A stretch of DNA of 64,000 nt from Streptomyces sp. ITFR-16 (GTDB taxonomy: Bacteria; Actinomycetota; Actinomycetes; Streptomycetales; Streptomycetaceae), in NCBI RefSeq assembly GCF_031844705.1, contig NZ_CP134609.1:7626001-7690000 (forward strand), read 5' to 3'. The notes beneath the pieces were generated by a model. The model was not told the DNA's origin. It saw nothing but the letters and a program-made list of their open reading frames with translations, and did not search any database. Below, piece after piece: positions 58,166 to 64,000 of this stretch (position 1 is the first letter of the stretch; each line of letters begins with the position of its first letter). Position numbers and translations under genes: made by a program.

Positions 58166-59038
58166 ATGCCCACCGTTCCCGTCCTCGACACCACCTTCCA
58201 CTACCGCGAGTCCGGCGACCCCGACGGACTGCCGTTCGTCTTCCTCCACGGCAACCCCACCTCCTCCCACCTGTGGCGCAACGTCCTGCCCGGTGTGGCC
58301 GCGCCCGGCAGGCGGCTGCTGGCCCCCGACCTCGTCGGCATGGGCGACTCCGGGAAGCCCGATCTCGCCTACTCCTTCGACGACCACGCCCGCTACCTCG
58401 ACGCCTGGTTCGACGCGCTCGGCCTGACCGAGGCCGTTCTCATAGGGCACGACTGGGGCGGCGCGCTCGCCTTCGACCGAGGTGCCCGGCTCCCGCACAC
58501 CGTCCGGGGCATCGCCTTCACCGAGACCGTCGTCAAACCTCTGGTGGGCGACGAGTTCCCGGCAGCGGGCCGGGAGTTGTTCACCCTGCTGCGCACGCCC
58601 GGGGTGGGTGAGGACATGATCCTGGAGAAGTCGCTGTTCATCGAGGGGCTCCCGGACACCCTGGCCACCCCGCTGGCCCCCGCCGATCTGGAGGTCTACC
58701 GCCGCCCCTACCCGACTCCGCACAGCCGCCGCCCGGTGCTGGCGTGGACCCGCATGATGCCGCTGGACGGCGAGCCGGCCGATGTCGTGGCCCGTATCGA
58801 GCGCTACGACGCCTGGCTGGCGGCCGGCCCGGAAGTCCCCAAGCTGCTCGCCGCGTTCGAGCCGGGACCGGGCGCCATGACCGACCGGGGCGCCGTGGCC
58901 TGGTGCGAGGCGAACATCGCGGGCCTGGAGGTGTCCCGCCACGGCCCGGCGGGTCACCACACCCCGGAGGACCGCCCGGAGGAACTGGCCGGCGCGATCG
59001 ACGCCTGGGCGACCCGCCACGGGCTGGCACGTTCCTAG
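58166..59038 (+). CDS. Haloalkane dehalogenase-type alpha/beta hydrolase
   Basis: 290 residues from ATG 58166; the longer open frame upstream belongs to the preceding gene's shadow. Residues match haloalkane dehalogenases of the DhaA/HLD-II group: Asn30 (L-H-G-N-P-T-S-S), nucleophile Asp96 with Trp97 (G-H-D-W-G-G), Glu120 (A-F-T-E-T) and His264 (H-H-T-P-E-D). Asn30 and Trp97 would stabilise halide. It likely hydrolyses carbon-halogen bonds, although some members are inactive on known halides. The 3' end overlaps the convergent AKR gene by 4 bp. Confidence 0.9.
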   Translation: MPTVPVLDTTFHYRESGDPDGLPFVFLHGNPTSSHLWRNVLPGVAAPGRRLLAPDLVGMGDSGKPDLAYSFDDHARYLDAWFDALGLTEAVLIGHDWGGALAFDRGARLPHTVRGIAFTETVVKPLVGDEFPAAGRELFTLLRTPGVGEDMILEKSLFIEGLPDTLATPLAPADLEVYRRPYPTPHSRRPVLAWTRMMPLDGEPADVVARIERYDAWLAAGPEVPKLLAAFEPGPGAMTDRGAVAWCEANIAGLEVSRHGPAGHHTPEDRPEELAGAIDAWATRHGLARS

Positions 59039-59925
59039 GAAGCGCCCTGCCCGGTGGCGTCGAGCAGGGCCGTCTCCGCCTCGTTCAGCTTCAGCGAGGC
59101 CGCCCGGGCGGAGTCCTGGACCGACGCGGGGCGGCTGGCCCCCGGAACCGGGACCATGGCAGGTGAGCGGGTCAACAGCCAGGCCAGCGCCACCTGTTGC
59201 GGGCTGACACCGTGGGCGGATGCGACCCGGTGGAAGGGCGTGCCCGCAGAGGCCGGCTCGGGCGGGCCGTCGAGTGAGCTTCGGGTGATGCCGCCCAGCG
59301 GACTCCACGGCAGGAAGGCGAGCCCCAGCCGTCTGCTCAGCCGCAGCTCCGGCTCACTGTCCCGCACGGCGGGGGAGTAGCGGTTCTGTACGGAGACCAG
59401 CCCCTCGCCGAGGATGGTATGCGCCTCGCGGATCTGGTCCGTCGTCACATTGGAGATCCCGGCGGCCCGGATCGTGCCGGCGTCGAGCAGATCGCGCAGC
59501 GCGCCGACGGATTCGGCCCAGGGCACGTCGGGATCCGGTTTGTGCAGCTGGTAGAGGCCGATCGCCTCGACACCCAGCCGCCGGGCCGAGGCCTCGGCCG
59601 CACGCCTGAGGTGACCGGGCGATCCGGTGACGGTCCAGCTGCCGTCCCCGGGGCGCCCCCGCCCGCCCTTGGTGGCGACCAGCACGCCGGAGGTGTCGCC
59701 GGGGTAGCACCGCAGCGCCCGGGCGATGAGGAGTTCGTTGTGACCGGTCTCCCCGGCGTGCCAGTGGTAGCTGTCGGCCGTGTCGATGAGCGTGATGCCC
59801 GCGTCCAGGGCGGCGTGGACGGTGGCGACGGCCCGCGCCTCGTCCGGGCGGCCCTCGATGGAGAGCGGCATGGCACCCAGCCCGATGGCGCTCACCGCGG
59901 TGCTGCCGATCGTGCGGTACTGCAT
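59035..59925 (-). CDS. Aldo/keto reductase (AKR 3)
   Basis: 296 residues from ATG 59925; an earlier in-frame start at 59967 overlaps the next gene's end. I-T-L-I-D-T-A-D-S-Y-H-W (Asp, Tyr), V-L-V-A-T-K-G-G-R (Lys) and I-G-L-Y-Q-L-H-K-P-D (His) form the catalytic tetrad. The C-terminal V-P-V-P-G-A-S-R-P-A-S-V contacts the nucleotide. Likely a carbonyl reductase of unknown substrate. Co-directional with an epimerase-like gene 13 bp upstream. Confidence 0.92.
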   Translation of the reverse strand: MQYRTIGSTAVSAIGLGAMPLSIEGRPDEARAVATVHAALDAGITLIDTADSYHWHAGETGHNELLIARALRCYPGDTSGVLVATKGGRGRPGDGSWTVTGSPGHLRRAAEASARRLGVEAIGLYQLHKPDPDVPWAESVGALRDLLDAGTIRAAGISNVTTDQIREAHTILGEGLVSVQNRYSPAVRDSEPELRLSRRLGLAFLPWSPLGGITRSSLDGPPEPASAGTPFHRVASAHGVSPQQVALAWLLTRSPAMVPVPGASRPASVQDSARAASLKLNEAETALLDATGQGAS

Positions 59926-59938
59926 GGCGGTGTGCTCC

Positions 59939-60889
59939 TCAGGCCGCAGGGACGGTGGAAACGGCAAGGGATTCGGCGACGGCGCCGGGCAGCCAGTCGG
60001 CGGTGCGCGCGAAGGTGAAGCCCAGTCGCTTCGCCCGGTCGTTGCTCATGGCGTAGTGCCGGTCGAAGGAGAACGGCCCGGCCGGCTCCTTCGCGGCGGC
60101 CGTCCGGTGCACGGGCGTCCGGCCGGTGGCCGCGCCGATCGCCGCCGCCAGGCCGTGGACGTCGAGCAGTCCGTCGGAGCAGGCGTTCAGCGGACCCGTG
60201 AAGCCGTCGGCCGTGGCCGCCCACAGGAGGAGGCCGGCCAGCTCCTCGTAGTGGATGAAGACCGTGGGCAGCTCCTCGGGGCGGACGACGAACTCCGCTC
60301 CCCGCGAGATCCGTTCGGTGTAGTGCGCGAGGCGGCCGGTGAACTCCTGGGCGCCGCCGCCGAGTACATGGGCGCTGCGCACGGACACGTACGGGAACCG
60401 CCCGTCCCGGGTGAAGACGGCCTCCGCCTGGCGCTTGCCCTCGGCGTAGTGGGCGTCGAGATAGTCCGCGTCGTGCCAGGGCAGGTCCGTGCGCACCGGC
60501 CAGACGGCCGGGTCCACGGTCTCCTCCGGCACCGGGGTGTCGCGGGCGACGGCCGGCAGCGCGGCGGACGCGGGGTCGTAGACCTCGATGGTGGACGTCA
60601 TGACGTACCGCCGGGTGCGGTCGCGGAAGACGCGGACCGCGCTCGCGGCCTGGACCGGGGTGTAGCAGATCTGGTCGACGACCGCGTCGAAGGTACGGGC
60701 GCCGAGCGCGGCGGACAGGGCGGCCTCGTCGTCGCGGTCGACGACGAAGTGCTCCGCCCCGGGCGGAGGCGGCGCGGAGCCGCGGTTGACGACCGTGACC
60801 CGGTGCCCGGCGAGAAGCAGCCGCTGGACCAGGAGCTTTCCGAAGTAGCGGCTGCCGCCGATGACGCAGATTCTTTGCATGCCCTTCAT
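59939..60889 (-). CDS. NAD-dependent epimerase/reductase-like protein
   Basis: 316 residues. R-I-C-V-I-G-G-S-R-Y-F-G-K-L-L-V-Q-R-L-L is a G-G-S-x-x-x-G variant of the Rossmann motif, with V-V-N-R-G-S after the second strand. Y-V-M-T-S-T-I-E-V-Y and Y-A-E-G-K-R-Q-A-E show a Y-x-x-x-K-type pair. It resembles the mRNA-binding/epimerase-like (CSP41-type) SDR group. Substrate unknown. It heads the AKR 3 unit and is divergent from a LysR gene. Confidence 0.85.
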   Translation of the reverse strand: MKGMQRICVIGGSRYFGKLLVQRLLLAGHRVTVVNRGSAPPPPGAEHFVVDRDDEAALSAALGARTFDAVVDQICYTPVQAASAVRVFRDRTRRYVMTSTIEVYDPASAALPAVARDTPVPEETVDPAVWPVRTDLPWHDADYLDAHYAEGKRQAEAVFTRDGRFPYVSVRSAHVLGGGAQEFTGRLAHYTERISRGAEFVVRPEELPTVFIHYEELAGLLLWAATADGFTGPLNACSDGLLDVHGLAAAIGAATGRTPVHRTAAAKEPAGPFSFDRHYAMSNDRAKRLGFTFARTADWLPGAVAESLAVSTVPAA

Positions 60890-60895
60890 CCTGGC

Positions 60896-60938
60896 GACGT
60901 ACGGTCATCAGCAGAAGTGCCGACCTGCTGGGTACGTC
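60896..60938. promoter_or_regulatory. Nested inverted repeats between epimerase and LysR genes
   Basis: GACGTAC (60896-60902) pairs with GTACGTC (60932-60938), and inside it CAGCAG (60909-60914) pairs with CTGCTG (60925-60930). The structure fills the 62-bp divergent gap and is a likely LysR binding site. Confidence 0.6.
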
Positions 60939-60951
60939 ATAAGGAGAACTG

Positions 60952-61863
60952 TTGATCGACATACAGCGGCTTCGCGTCCTGCGGGCGGTGGCGGAGCACG
61001 GCAGCTTCAACCGGGCGGCGGCCGTCCTGCGGCTCACGCCCTCGGCCGTCTCCCAGCATGTGGCCGCCCTGGAGCGCAGCCTCGGCTCCCAGGTCGTGGC
61101 GCGCAGCACGCGCGGGGTCACCCTCACCCCGGCCGGCCGGATCATGGTCGGCGCGGCCGAGTCGGTGGCAGCCGAGCTGGAACACGCCCAGCAGCAGGTG
61201 AGCGAGCTCGGCACGGGCCGCACCCAGCTCACCGTCGCCACGTTCACCAGCGGTGGCAGGCTGCTGCTCCCCGGCGCCTTCGCCGAGTTGACGGCGGCCC
61301 ACCCCGAAACAGTGCTGCATGTCAGGGAGTTCGAGCCCGAGGACAGCCTTCCACTGGTCCGGCAGGGAGCCGTCGACCTCGCACTCGCCTATCACTTCGA
61401 CGGCCCGCTGCCCGGCCGGCCGGGCAGCGGGCCCGGGCTGGAGTGGACCCCGCTCATGGACGACCCCCTGCACGTCGTCCTGGGCGCGCGGCACCCCCTG
61501 GCCGGGCGCGAGGTGCTCGACCTCGCCGAGCTGGCGGGCGAGCCCTGGGTGCTCGGCTGTCTGAAGACCGAGGCCTACCTCCGCCGTTACGCCGAGCAGG
61601 CCGGTTTCGTCCCGGAGGTGCGCGGCACGACGAGCGACTACTTCTTCGCCCGTTCACTGGTCGCCGCGGGCCTGGGTATCTCGCTGATCCCGTCCATCGC
61701 GCTGACACCGGAGATACCCGGCCTGCGGACCGTCCCGGTCGGTCCACCGGCCCCGGCCCGGCACATCGGCGTCGCGGCGCTCGGCCACCACCGGGCTCGT
61801 CGTCAGATCACCACGCTGATCGGAGCCCTGAAGCGGCGGGTGGCGGCGCTGGAGGACGAGTGA
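60952..61863 (+). CDS. LysR-family regulator, divergent from epimerase/AKR unit
   Basis: 303 residues with a TTG start preceded by AAGGAG. D-I-Q-R-L-R-V-L-R-A-V-A-E-H-G-S-F-N-R-A-A and S-A-V-S-Q-H-V-A-A-L-E-R-S-L-G are the LysR HTH; the effector domain has L-T-V-A-T-F-T-S-G-G and G-L-G-I-S-L-I-P-S. It probably controls the divergent epimerase/AKR pair through the nested repeats at 60896-60938. It ends 50 bp before a broken GNAT gene. Confidence 0.9.
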   Translation: MIDIQRLRVLRAVAEHGSFNRAAAVLRLTPSAVSQHVAALERSLGSQVVARSTRGVTLTPAGRIMVGAAESVAAELEHAQQQVSELGTGRTQLTVATFTSGGRLLLPGAFAELTAAHPETVLHVREFEPEDSLPLVRQGAVDLALAYHFDGPLPGRPGSGPGLEWTPLMDDPLHVVLGARHPLAGREVLDLAELAGEPWVLGCLKTEAYLRRYAEQAGFVPEVRGTTSDYFFARSLVAAGLGISLIPSIALTPEIPGLRTVPVGPPAPARHIGVAALGHHRARRQITTLIGALKRRVAALEDE

Positions 61864-61913
61864 CCGACGCACGCCACCGCCACCGGTCCAGGGGGGTCCT
61901 CCAGGGTGCCGGG

Positions 61914-62196
61914 ATGTCCACAGTGAGAGCGATGACCCGGGCCGACGCGGAGGCTGTACGCGTTGTACGCCGGCCCCTCCCTCATTGGTACCGGAATCGG
62001 CCGCGCCCTGCTGGAAGCGGTCCACGCGCATGCGCGCGCCCGGCGTTTCGACCTGATGCTGCTGTGGGTCCTCGACGCCAACACCAGGGCCCGCCGCTTC
62101 TACGAGAAGGCCGGCTACGCCGCCGATGGAGCCGTGCGGACGGAGGAGTACGACGGGGTGTCGGTGCCCGAAGTCCGTTACCGGCGCGCGCTGTAG
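61914..62196 (+). pseudogene. GNAT acetyltransferase relic with an internal deletion
   Basis: ATG 61914 begins M-S-T-V-R-A-M-T-R-A-D-A-E-A-V, a typical GNAT start, but a second frame takes over by 61963 with Y-A-G-P-S-L-I-G-T-G-I-G-R-A-L-L-E-A-V and R-A-R-R-F-Y-E-K-A-G-Y, the acetyl-CoA and C-terminal motifs. About 60 residues between them are missing and the frames do not match, so it is almost certainly inactive. A TTG at 61963 could in theory start a short remnant. Confidence 0.75.
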
Positions 62197-62238
62197 GCGC
62201 CGGTGGGCCGTGTGCCGGGTGCGACGTCTGGAGGCGGG

Positions 62239-63396
62239 TCAGTGGTGGGCGGTCATATGGGCCAGGGTCTGTGCGGCGCCGTCCGGGGCGAAGGTGCCGT
62301 CCAGGGCGCCGGCCGCGCCCTCGGCCGCCTCGGCGGAGCGGGGCAGCAGGATCTTCTCGTAGGCGGTGACGGCCTCGTCGACGTCCGCGTGGTCCAGGAG
62401 GGCCTGTGCGAGGTCGGCGCCGTCGCGCATGGCGAGATTGGCGCCCATGCCGGAGAGCGGCGACATCAGATGGGCGGCGTCGCCGAGCAGGGTGACCCCG
62501 GCGGTGCGCTCCCAGGTGTGGGGGACGGGCAGCGCGAACAGCGGTCGGTCGGTGTAGCCGGTGTCGGTGGTGGTGAGGTAGGCGCGCAGCGCCGCGTCCC
62601 AGCCGGTGAAGCGCTCCAGGAGTGCGTCGCGGACGGCGTCGGGGTCGGCCGGGTCGATGCCAGCCCGCCGGTGCCAGTCCTCGGGGGTGCGCAGGCCGAG
62701 GTAGACGCGGATGTGGCCGCCGCTGTTGCGCTGGGCGACGATGCCGAGGTTGTCGTCGAGCGCCATCATCGTGCCGTTGCCGGTGAGGGCGGCCAGTTCG
62801 GGGTGGCGGGTGTCGGCGTCGTCGAGTCCGGTCTCGACGAAGGTGACGCCGGTGTAGACGGGCATCGCGTCCGACACCAGCCGGCGGACGCGTGACCAGG
62901 CGCCGTCGGCGCCGATGACCAGGTCGGTGCCGGCGGTGCTGCCGTCGGCGAAGTACAGACGGTGGCGGCCGTCGCCGAGCGGTTCCGCGCGGTCCAGCTT
63001 GTGACCCCACCGGACCGTGCCGGGGGTGAGCGAGCCGAGGAGGAGACCGCGCAGCCGGCCGCGGTCGATCTCCGGGCGGCCCCGGCCGTCCTCCGGCGGG
63101 GCGGAGTCGAACATGATCCGCCCGTCGCGTCCGACCAGGCGCCACTGCTCGCCCTCGGGCCGGGCCAGCGCGGCGAAGGCGTCCCACAGCCCGGCGGCGC
63201 GCAGGGCGTGCTGACCGGTGTCGGGGTGCATGTCGAGGGTGCCGCCCTGGGCGCGGGCGGTCGGGGATGCGTCGAGTTCGTAGACGGTGACGTCGAGGCC
63301 GTGGCGCTGGAGGACACGGGCGCAGACGAGGCCGCCGGGTCCGGCGCCGATGACGGCGATACGGGCGGCGGATATGGGGTGGGGGATGCGGTTCAC
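62239..63396 (-). CDS. FAD-dependent monooxygenase, TetX-like
   Basis: 385 residues from GTG 63396 (GGAGG upstream). A-R-I-A-V-I-G-A-G-P-G-G-L-V-C-A-R-V-L binds FAD; D-L-V-I-G-A-D-G-A-W-S-R-V-R is the D-G motif; V-T-L-L-G-D-A-A-H-L-M-S-P-L-S-G-M-G-A-N-L-A is the second FAD motif. The best resemblance is to TetX and related flavin hydroxylases that modify antibiotics or aromatic compounds. It is divergent from a TetR gene with an operator in the gap, suggesting induction by its substrate. Tetracycline as a substrate is only one option. Confidence 0.9.
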   Translation of the reverse strand: MNRIPHPISAARIAVIGAGPGGLVCARVLQRHGLDVTVYELDASPTARAQGGTLDMHPDTGQHALRAAGLWDAFAALARPEGEQWRLVGRDGRIMFDSAPPEDGRGRPEIDRGRLRGLLLGSLTPGTVRWGHKLDRAEPLGDGRHRLYFADGSTAGTDLVIGADGAWSRVRRLVSDAMPVYTGVTFVETGLDDADTRHPELAALTGNGTMMALDDNLGIVAQRNSGGHIRVYLGLRTPEDWHRRAGIDPADPDAVRDALLERFTGWDAALRAYLTTTDTGYTDRPLFALPVPHTWERTAGVTLLGDAAHLMSPLSGMGANLAMRDGADLAQALLDHADVDEAVTAYEKILLPRSAEAAEGAAGALDGTFAPDGAAQTLAHMTAHH

Positions 63397-63545
63397 GGCG
63401 ACCTCCGTGGTCGTACGTCGAGCTGAGAGTGGGCGGGGGAAGAGGAGAACGGCGACGCCGTCGAGGGCGCCGGGCCGGTGCGTACCGGCGGAATCCCCCG
63501 GCTTCGCGGCGGGTCCTCCCGTAGCCACAGAAGCACAACGACCAA

Positions 63546-63568
63546 AAAAGTGCAACGGTACAACTTTT
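63546..63568. promoter_or_regulatory. TetR-type operator upstream of TetX-like and TetR genes
   Basis: AAAAGT (63546-63551) and ACTTTT (63563-63568) flank a partly symmetric centre, a 23-bp dyad in a rare A/T-rich patch. It lies 32 bp before the TetR start and 150 bp before the monooxygenase start, so both could be repressed. Confidence 0.65.
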
Positions 63569-63599
63569 GGGATCAGGCACCCTTGTGTACGATAAAAGA

Positions 63600-64000
63600 A
63601 TGACGACACCGATCGGACGGCGGGAACGCAAGAAGGCCGCCACGCGCAAGGCGCTCGCGGACGCCGCTCTGCGGCTCTTCTGCGCACACGGATACGACGC
63701 CGTGACCCTGCACGACGTCGCCGAGGCGGCCGACGTCTCCACCACCACGCTGCTCAAGCACTTCCCCGGCAAGGAGGCGCTCGTCTTCGACGAGGAGGCC
63801 GACCAGGAGGCCGGGCTCGTCGCGGCCGTCCGCGACCGCGCCCCCGGCACGACGATCCCCCAGGCCCTGTGCGCCCAGGTCAAGCGCGCCCGTGTCCGCT
63901 CGGCCGGCTCCGACCCCGCCTACCGCGACTTCCTCGACCTGGTGACCGGCACCCCGGCGCTCAGCGACTACGCGCACCGCATGTGGATGCGCCACCAGGA
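63600..64000 (+). CDS. TetR-family regulator, C-terminus beyond the window
   Basis: 133 residues are present and the gene runs off the right edge. ATG 63600 starts MTTPIGRRERKKAATRKALA, an opening typical of actinobacterial TetR proteins, then A-L-R-L-F-C-A-H-G-Y-D-A-V-T-L-H-D-V-A-E-A-A-D-V-S-T-T-T-L-L-K-H-F-P-G-K-E-A-L-V, the HTH. It is divergent from the TetX-like gene and likely represses it and itself through the 63546-63568 site. Confidence 0.88.
   Translation, partial: MTTPIGRRERKKAATRKALADAALRLFCAHGYDAVTLHDVAEAADVSTTTLLKHFPGKEALVFDEEADQEAGLVAAVRDRAPGTTIPQALCAQVKRARVRSAGSDPAYRDFLDLVTGTPALSDYAHRMWMRHQ

Noticed and set aside
62239..63396. Direct call as a tetracycline-resistance enzyme
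   Set aside because: Motifs place it in the TetX-like flavin monooxygenase group, but many such enzymes act on other aromatics, and no tetracycline-specific residues can be verified by eye.

Overview
The window is a very GC-rich stretch of a Streptomyces (or close Streptomycetaceae) chromosome. Support for this comes from strong third-position G/C bias, frequent GTG/TTG starts, purine-rich ribosome binding sites, many ATGA/GTGA start-stop overlaps, mycothiol- and F420/deazaflavin-related families (DinB/MDMPI, DDN-like, PPOX) and families seen mostly in streptomycetes (DUF6221, DUF6381, DUF5713). I see no insertion sequence, prophage, CRISPR array or rRNA. It reads as accessory or chromosome-arm-like DNA: small transport, redox and regulator modules, with several decayed genes.

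Layout. 1-7.7 kb: photolyase (cut by the edge) and an SDR, VanZ-like, DUF4389 and DinB proteins, a small secreted AA10 lytic polysaccharide monooxygenase (LPMO) behind a promoter carrying a near-perfect DasR box, then small actinobacterial proteins. 7.77-7.89 kb: an odd class-II tRNA-like gene whose anticodon loop is replaced by a long hairpin. 7.9-16 kb: a GH78 rhamnosidase with LacI-type operators, a lipoprotein, the first MerR/old-yellow-enzyme divergon and an acyltransferase. 16-26 kb: a frameshifted 650-residue protein with a TerD-like C-terminus, then a tightly coupled minus-strand operon (ROK regulator, NitT/TauT-type ABC importer, cytoplasmic sulfatase, secreted GH43) that looks dedicated to a sulfated compound or glycan. 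26-36 kb: a second MerR/OYE divergon with nearly the same operator, EamA/LysR, aldo-keto reductases, and a 65-residue ORF translationally coupled to a GNAT gene. 36-42 kb: an XRE/MmyB-like regulator with an unknown protein carrying three C-x-H-x(2,3)-H-P motifs, a luciferase-like oxidoreductase, VOC proteins and a family 5 uracil-DNA glycosylase.

42-51 kb holds a FUSC membrane protein, an autoregulated TetR/MFS pair, a TOPRIM protein, a NUDIX relic, a PRC-barrel protein, and a glutamate-synthase-like/PoxB-like pair. 52.2-54.2 kb is a compact three-gene operon (HemK2/MTQ2-like methyltransferase, CDGSH Fe-S protein, heme-oxygenase-like diiron protein) preceded by three 23-bp tandem repeats; this is my best candidate for an undescribed enzymatic system. 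54.3-64 kb holds a tiny hydrophobic protein followed by a perfect 25-bp hairpin, an SGNH hydrolase, a TetR/DoxX pair, an SDR/F420-PPOX/haloalkane-dehalogenase group, an AKR/epimerase/LysR group, a GNAT relic, and a TetX-like monooxygenase divergent from a TetR gene cut by the window edge.

Most transcription units pair one enzyme or transporter with one local regulator, and inverted repeats in the gaps often name the likely operator. All functions are inferred from reading the sequence; no database search was run.
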